Shown here piece after piece: positions 58,557 through 64,000 of a stretch of 64,000 nucleotides of DNA. A model generated the notes under the pieces. The model did not search any database and had not been told where the DNA came from. It saw nothing but the letters and a program-made list of their open reading frames with translations. The position numbers were made by a program, and so were the translations under genes. Within the stretch, counting starts at the first letter, position 1. Each line of letters begins with the position of its first letter. The DNA lies in NCBI GenBank assembly GCA_905221615.1, contig CAJNDT010006125.1:186001-250000 (forward strand). Direction: 5' to 3'. The DNA is from Symbiodinium sp. CCMP2592. Lineage: Eukaryota > Sar > Dinophyceae > Suessiales > Symbiodiniaceae.

Positions 58557-58634
58557 CTGGATCCCAAAAGTATGTAGAATATTAGCCTTTCAGGGTATTT
58601 GGGCCATTCTTTCACCTGCTTTGGTGGGTTTAGG
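58557..58634. mobile_element. Family F element
   Basis: TGGATCCCAAAAGTATGTAGAATATTAGCCTTTCAGGG pairs with GGGCCATTCTTTCACCTGCTTTGGTGGGTT. Confidence 0.75.
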
Positions 58635-58884
58635 TAAGGGCTTGGTCTAGGATCGCCCGGCTTGAGGCTCCTGCGGCAAACTGTTTTGAGCGCCATGCCA
58701 GCTTCTCCAGAAGTCGGGGATCACGTTTCCAAGGATCGCAGACAGAGGAGGCATGCCGGATATTCAGATGATCTCCAGCACGTAGTCGCCACAAAAAGTT
58801 CTGCTGTTCAAACCATTTGACCCATTTGCTGACTTGCTGACTCCTCGACGCACTGCTTCTCGATAGAGAAGACATCCATGTATG
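58630..58884 (-). CDS. Minus-strand coding-like stretch, function unknown
   Basis: On the minus strand one frame reads QQVSKWVKWFEQQNFLWRLR and on to LLEKLAWRSKQFAAGASSRA. Another, starting at the ATG near 58879, reads MDVFSIEKQCVEESASQQMG. The two could join by a splice or be a broken gene. A family F element directly follows on this strand. It would be the only minus-strand gene here. Confidence 0.25.
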   Translation of the reverse strand, partial: HTWMSSLSRSSASRSQQVSKWVKWFEQQNFLWRLRAGDHLNIRHASSVCDPWKRDPRLLEKLAWRSKQFAAGASSRAILDQALT

Positions 58885-58972
58885 GTTCCGTCATCTATGT
58901 CCTTTAGTCGTCGACGCAGAAGGACGTCGTGGCCCAGGGAGTACCTTGCCAGCGCTCCTTACTTGGCATTAT

Positions 58973-59099
58973 ATAGGGGCCTCGACAATTACCCATACTA
59001 TTTCTTGGGGTTCCGTGTCGCAAACATACTTCGAATACAGCAACCCTTACAGAGAACCCATTGAGCAGGAACCTTTGTTTGGCTAGGAAGGCCCCTATG
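58973..59099. mobile_element. Family E element with a diverged centre
   Basis: TATAGGGGCCTCGACAATTACCCATACTATTTCTTGGGGTTCC opens it and GAAGGCCCCTATG closes it. About 75 bp between GTTCC and the right end do not match other copies. Confidence 0.65.
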
Positions 59100-59844
59100 T
59101 CATTGTTTTGCCACAGAGCCGGATGCTCGAGAAGAGGCCGCGATTGCACCCGGCTGAGATCTTGTGAGAAAACGGAGCTTAAGATTGAGGGTTAAGCACT
59201 TTGGAGCTTAGGGTTCAGGGTCTAGGGGTTAGGGTGAACCTGCATGTTGAACAAAGATGGATTCCTTTGACCCATTGTATGTTCCGTTCGTTCACACATG
59301 CTGTGTTCCCGCACGTGTCCTATTCCTTGTACGCGGACGTCGACGCGAAATCAAGCAATGTATCTACCCTCCTAGACGTTAAGCACATCTTGGGCGCTGT
59401 GGCGATCTTCCGACATTGCGGTATCTTGGTAAAGCCGAGCACAACTCAATGACTACCAGCAGCATAATCAACTTGAAACTTGTGCATCCGGCCATGTTCC
59501 ATACAAGCTGCAGTTAAATAGGGTTAGCACTGTCGCCCAAAAGAACATTGTTGGCACATCGTGTTTTAAGTTAGATGAGTGGGACCTGTGCAAGGGAGCC
59601 GTGACACTGAAACCTACGATCTCAGAGCCCCAAAGCTGCGAGAGGCGAAGGATATCATACATTTATAGCATGCGATGAGAATGTATGTAATTGTATCATA
59701 GCACAATATACCCACCCCCCTCCCCCAACAAAGAATTTAAGACCCCTGTACTCGAACCTGAACCCTGATCCGATATAAGGTGGAGCCCATCATCTCCAGC
59801 CAGGGCCTCAGACAATCCGCTTGCATCTCTTTCGGGCAAGCCTG

Positions 59845-59847
59845 CAA

Positions 59848-59899
<52 letters not shown>

Positions 59900-60002
59900 C
59901 GTAGTCGTAGTAGTCGTAGTAGTCGTAGTAGTCGTAGTAGTCGTAGTAGTAGTTGTTGTTGTAGCAGCAGTAGTAGTCGTCGTCGTAGTAGTAGTAGGAG
60001 CA
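59845..60002. repeat. (TAG)n / (TCGTAG)n microsatellite
   Basis: About 18 TAG units pass into TCGTAG units. It gives Ser or Thr homopolymer frames on either strand that are not genes. Confidence 0.95.
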
Positions 60003-60480
60003 GCAGCAAACATGAACGACTACCAAACCAATCACCAACCATCTTAGGATCTTCCTTAAGTCTGCAAAAAGACATCGAGAAAGAGTTCTCCAGAGTAGAT
60101 GCCTTAATGCACCTAGACATTGAGACATAGCTCCCAATTACATATGTTCTCATGTAGCAGGCGCTGTTGGAGCAGCATGTTGTTTCTATTCGTTTCTGGA
60201 TGTTTACGAGTACGCATATACGTGCGCAATCATGCACACGTGTGTATCCGTGTGTGTGTATGTGTATACACATCACGCGATTTGGCCGTGAAGACTCGGG
60301 GCGGAAAGTATCAGAAGTTGTTGCTGCCACTACACGATTCATATCGGGGCGAGAAGGAGAACTGAGTATTTCAATCGGGGCGGGAGAGGGATAATATTCC
60401 AAGGAAGGCTGGAGGGAGAGAAGGACAAAGGGACAACCACAAGCCGCTTCTCTTTGGCCACACATGTAAAGTTGCCGAAG

Positions 60481-60552
60481 TTACTAATACTATTACTATT
60501 ACTATTACCATTACTATTACTATTACTATTACGATTACGATTACGATTACGC
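60481..60552. repeat. (ATTACT)n passing into (ATTACG)n
   Basis: About eight ATTACT hexamers change to ATTACG within one tract, a visible spread of one variant along the array. Confidence 0.9.
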
Positions 60553-62559
60553 CTTTTAATAGGATCTCCGAATATGACTTAAGGTGTATTCCTTATAGAG
60601 CCCTGATAGATCCCTTTAAAGAACCCTTTGCTCTCTTGAGTTTCTCGTCTGCTCCGTGTCCCTGGAAGTGGTCCAGACTAGGGTCCTTATTGTAAGGTTT
60701 AGGGTTCAGGGTTTAGGTTAGCGTATGCAAAGGTTACTGTACCGTAAGACTTATGTGCGCCTTTTCAGGCCCAAGTGCATATTCCATAATATTACCTAAG
60801 TGGCTCCATGCTTGTATGTTGCAAGGGACAGTCTTCAAGCTGTTGGCTTCGAGTTAAGTGAAATGTCTACCTCAGGCGAATGCAGCACGCAACTCGAGGA
60901 GCGTGGTGGCTGCTTAGTCCTGACACGAGTATTGATTGTTGCTGCTAGCCTGCTGGGTTACGATGATGATGTTGCTGACGATGAGTCATAAGGAGGTTTC
61001 TGCAAGTGTTGTGAATACTCGGGTGAACTTCGGATGTTGGGCTGCACGACCGTTGACTGCATCTCCGGGCCCAAAGCCAATCGGAAGTACTCCCCCGATA
61101 GTATACATGGGTGTCTTTCTCCATGCATCTTCAGAGCAATTACCCGCACGTGAGGCTTAGTTGAAATCCACATGGAAGGCGTGCAGGCACAACCTCAGGC
61201 ATGCGCCTGCGCTTAGCACCCAGCTTTGCTTGTAGGTATATCAAGGTCAAGATCAAGCACTGAGCCACCAAAGCTTTGGGTTCTGGTTGCTGTAGTTCTG
61301 TTGGTATAGGGTTCGATCGCAATTTTGGACATGCAGCAGGTTCAGGCTTTTTGGATTTCGAGGTCCTTCCCGATCTCCAATTTGAAGGGCCCTAGAGTGA
61401 GCGGAATTAAGCTGTCTTCCAGTAGTCTCCGCTGGGCTATCACATGATGCGGCTCTTGTGCTTCTCTGTGGTGCTGCTTGCCTCTGCTTCGAAAGCATGG
61501 TACTCAAAACTTAACACCCATACAGGCTAGCCGACTGGGGGCATAATTACCACGTGGAACCTGCATGTGTATTGTGCTGTCCTTCTGCACCGCCGACATG
61601 AAATAAACTTTTGCTTCGGACGATGTACGTTCCAACCGACTACTCACTGTACCCGCGCTGGTATCCCTAGTCGTTGTTTCATTTCTTGTAAATTCCTGTC
61701 AGCTTGCCTGTTGCATGTACACCGGTCGTTCTGTGCTCGGCATTCCTTTGATGCCGGCAGGAGTACCTCTTTAGCCTGCTCCTTTTCGGCCACCTGGCGG
61801 CCATGAGCGAAGCGCGGGGTCTTAACGGCGAACACGAACTTAGCCCCCACGGCAAGACAGGAACCTTGTTTGCTTCAGGGGAACGTTTGGCGGTTAGGGC
61901 TTAAGTTAGGGTTTAGGGGGAAGTTGCCTCAGTCAGTGCGACCTTCGTCATGCTTGGTGCAGTCGGGTGTACGTCGTGTAAGTCTCATTGTCAGGGACTT
62001 TTTCTGGAGGAAAGCCGCAAGTCTTTGTTATTATGTTCAAGTGGGATTGGATGTTGATGTTTAAGCAGAGGCTCCATGGTAGTTCCTCGTTGTTGTTAGC
62101 CAAAGATTTATTATGTTATAGGATCCTATCATTTAAAGCTAGCTATCCCAAAAAGGAAACACAAGGGAGACCACAGGCGGCATCGCCGGCAACCAGGACG
62201 TCCATCACAAGCATGCCTTGCCTGGAGTGCGTGTGCGAGCCTTCGAGGTCTTTGGATGGCGACGCGCTCACTCTCACACACACCACACATTTGGGGCGAA
62301 AGCCGCAAACTAAACCCTTAAACCCTAAGCCCTCAAATCCTTAAGCCTTAAGCTCTGCACGATTGATCTCCCAAAGCCCCAAGCCCTGAATCCTAAGGCT
62401 CGCCCATCATGGCCGGTCTCTTCTTCATGCTTGTGTGGCAGGCCAGGGCTGGAAAATGGCTGGGTGTCGACTTGTTGGAGTGTAAAGCTTAAAATCGGGC
62501 TTAAGGAGTAGGGTTGTGAAAATCTGGTTCTGCTAGCACTGGCCGGTTGTGCAGAAGCC

Positions 62560-62915
62560 CAATAATCCGTTTTACATGCATGCGGGAATGCGTTTTGATC
62601 TGTTCTGGATCCGTTTGGGGATCTGTTTGGGGATCCGTTTTGGCCCCAGCCCCGGCGGGACCCCAAAAGGGATTCGCGAACGGATCTGCAAACGGATCCA
62701 AAACGGATCAAAAACGCATCCCTCTCGAGTGAAACATGGGTTCGGGGATCCGCCGCAGGACGTCTGGAGGTCCGTTTGGGGGTCCGTCGGGGGATCCGTT
62801 GGGGGATCCGTTTTGGATCCGTTGGCCGGGCCGGCTGGGGCCGGCTGGGTTGGATTCCAATCGCATCCCAAAACCGAGCCAAAACGGATTCCAAACGGAT
62901 CCGAAACGCATATTC
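62560..62915. repeat. GGATCCGTTT repeat cluster in both orientations
   Basis: GGATCCGTTTGGGG-type units (at 62608-62640 and 62770-62822) alternate with their complement (ACGGATCCAAAACGGATC at 62693, AACGGATCCGAAACGC near 62894). The block is therefore a series of inverted tandem repeats able to fold on itself, with a GC-rich stretch near 62822-62860. Open frames across it encode repeating Ile-Arg or Asp-Pro text and are by-products of the repeat. Confidence 0.85.
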
Positions 62916-63405
62916 AAGAAAAACAGAATTTCCAGAGTTAGCAGGCAACAGATTTTCACAAGTGTAGGCTCTACGGTTCGCAATTGGTTTAGGCTTTACG
63001 GTGCGTGCTCTGTTGTGTTTGTGCTAACAACCTTGCTTGAGCCCTCTGCTGCTGCGGCTGCACTGCAGCACCTGTTGCTGCACCTCTTGTTTGCTTCTCC
63101 GGTCATCGCCCCTGCCAGTCCCAATCTCTAAACTTTGGCCATAAACCCTAAGACCTAAACTAGGTGGAAATTTGGGAAACTTTGAGATTTCCCGAAAGGT
63201 TCCTAAAGAGGTACCCATTCATAAATACTTTTCAGAGCCCCAAAACTACAATCCCGTAAACGCTGGGGGCCGCTCGTCGGCTTCATTGCAAGAGAACCCA
63301 ACGACGGTCCAGCTCCAGTCCAGGATGTTGGCTTGTTTTATTGGGTTGCTCGTTTTAATGCCTTGAAGTAATACCGAATAGCACTAACCAAGCCCAGTAT
63401 TCCCT

Positions 63406-63501
63406 CTACCCATAGGCCCCAAAGTAGTTCCTTTTTGGGGTTCATGTATAGAATCCTATTAGGTAATCCCAAAAAGGAACTACTTTGGGGCCTATGGGTA
63501 G
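63406..63501. mobile_element. Introner-like element, family D
   Basis: The near-perfect ends are CTACCCATAGGCCCCAAAGTAGTTCC and GGAACTACTTTGGGGCCTATGGGTAG. The centre GGGGTTCATGTATAGAATCCTATTAGG matches the other two copies. Confidence 0.9.
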
Positions 63502-64000
63502 TAGCCCTCCTAGAGTCTTTGCACGTCTAGTGGGTCGAAGGCTTTGAGGTGGTTCAGGTCTCGTCTAGTTCAAGCCTTGACCCAAATAGGAAACAAATAC
63601 CTTCAATTTGAGGTACCGTGTTTAGGTCTGAAAAGCAGGATCTTATTGTTTGGGGTTTAGTGTAGGGTCCTTTGCTTTCCGAAACGCCCAGTGTTGCGGT
63701 CTTGTGTAGTGTCTTGAATTTTCTTGAGGCTTTCCTTATTGGTTTAACTACAGAGGATTATGTATGTTATTATTCGGGACATCCCAACCTTCCGGTTTTT
63801 GTTTAAGTGCTACCGAGATTTTGGGTCCTCACGTTATAAGATCTGTTTTCTGAAGCTCCCAGGTCTGCTGCTGCACAGGCATGTGCCGCTGCTGCCGCAG
63901 ATGCTCCTAGCATGCATTCATCATTCAACCCTTACCCTGAATCTAAAGCCCTTTCTCTTTCCTAGCAGCACAAATACTAGCACGAAGAGTACTAGTAGTA

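Larger units (their letters stand above)
59100..64000. other. 3' end of the window
   Basis: It holds trinucleotide arrays, the GGATCC cluster and a family D element. A partial family B-like piece (63590-63690) ends in GCTTTCCGAAACGCCCA. Open frames at 60800-60991, 61567-61806 and on the minus strand at 61253-61507 have no family resemblance. No supportable gene was found. Confidence 0.4.

Noticed and set aside
59696-60465. Thr-, Leu- and Ser-homopolymer frames, up to 242 codons
   Set aside because: They derive from the TAG/TCGTAG microsatellite; nothing in their non-repeat parts is recognisable.
62325-62983. Long Arg/Asp/Pro-rich frames on both strands
   Set aside because: They are by-products of the GGATCCGTTT repeat cluster.

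Overview
This window looks like nuclear DNA of a photosynthetic (peridinin-type) dinoflagellate. Supporting signs are the fragments of the CCCTAAA/TTTAGGG telomere-type repeat scattered through it, the very low gene density, the microsatellites, and splice donors that are mostly GC or GA with acceptors always of the form AG|G. Short palindromic elements that coincide with introns (introner-type elements) and a relict of the dinoflagellate spliced leader beside a start codon point the same way. No rRNA, tRNA, CRISPR or bacterial-style operon was seen.

Three protein genes can be assembled, all on the + strand. (1) 12940-18025: a 12-exon 4-hydroxyphenylpyruvate dioxygenase (HPPD) of 707 residues with a bipartite plastid-type presequence and the intact two-His one-Glu iron site. 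(2) About 24039-43202, perhaps starting at 18939: a NhaD-family Na+/H+ antiporter broken into at least 17 small exons, one of only 21 nt. All 15 donors that could be resolved are GC or GA. (3) 38342-40530: a type II membrane glycosidase-like protein that is almost intronless and lies, on the same strand, inside the 3,968-bp penultimate-but-one intron of the NhaD gene.

Layout: 1-8.9 kb is gene-poor repeat-rich DNA; 9-12.3 kb has coding-like exons of an unidentified + strand gene, including a probable last exon ending at 12273; 12.9-18.0 kb is HPPD; 18.9-43.2 kb is the NhaD transcription unit with the nested gene; 43.2-64 kb is mostly repeats, degenerate telomere-like DNA and palindromic elements, with a few unidentified open stretches. 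At least nine families of 70-160-bp inverted-repeat elements recur both in introns and between genes. The HPPD enzyme would act in tyrosine catabolism and plastoquinone/tocopherol synthesis, the antiporter in Na+/H+ exchange across an organelle or plasma membrane, and the nested protein in glycan processing in the secretory pathway; no functional link between the three is evident.

Gene models were spliced by eye from reading frame, AG|G acceptors, phase agreement and family resemblance; no alignment or transcript was available.
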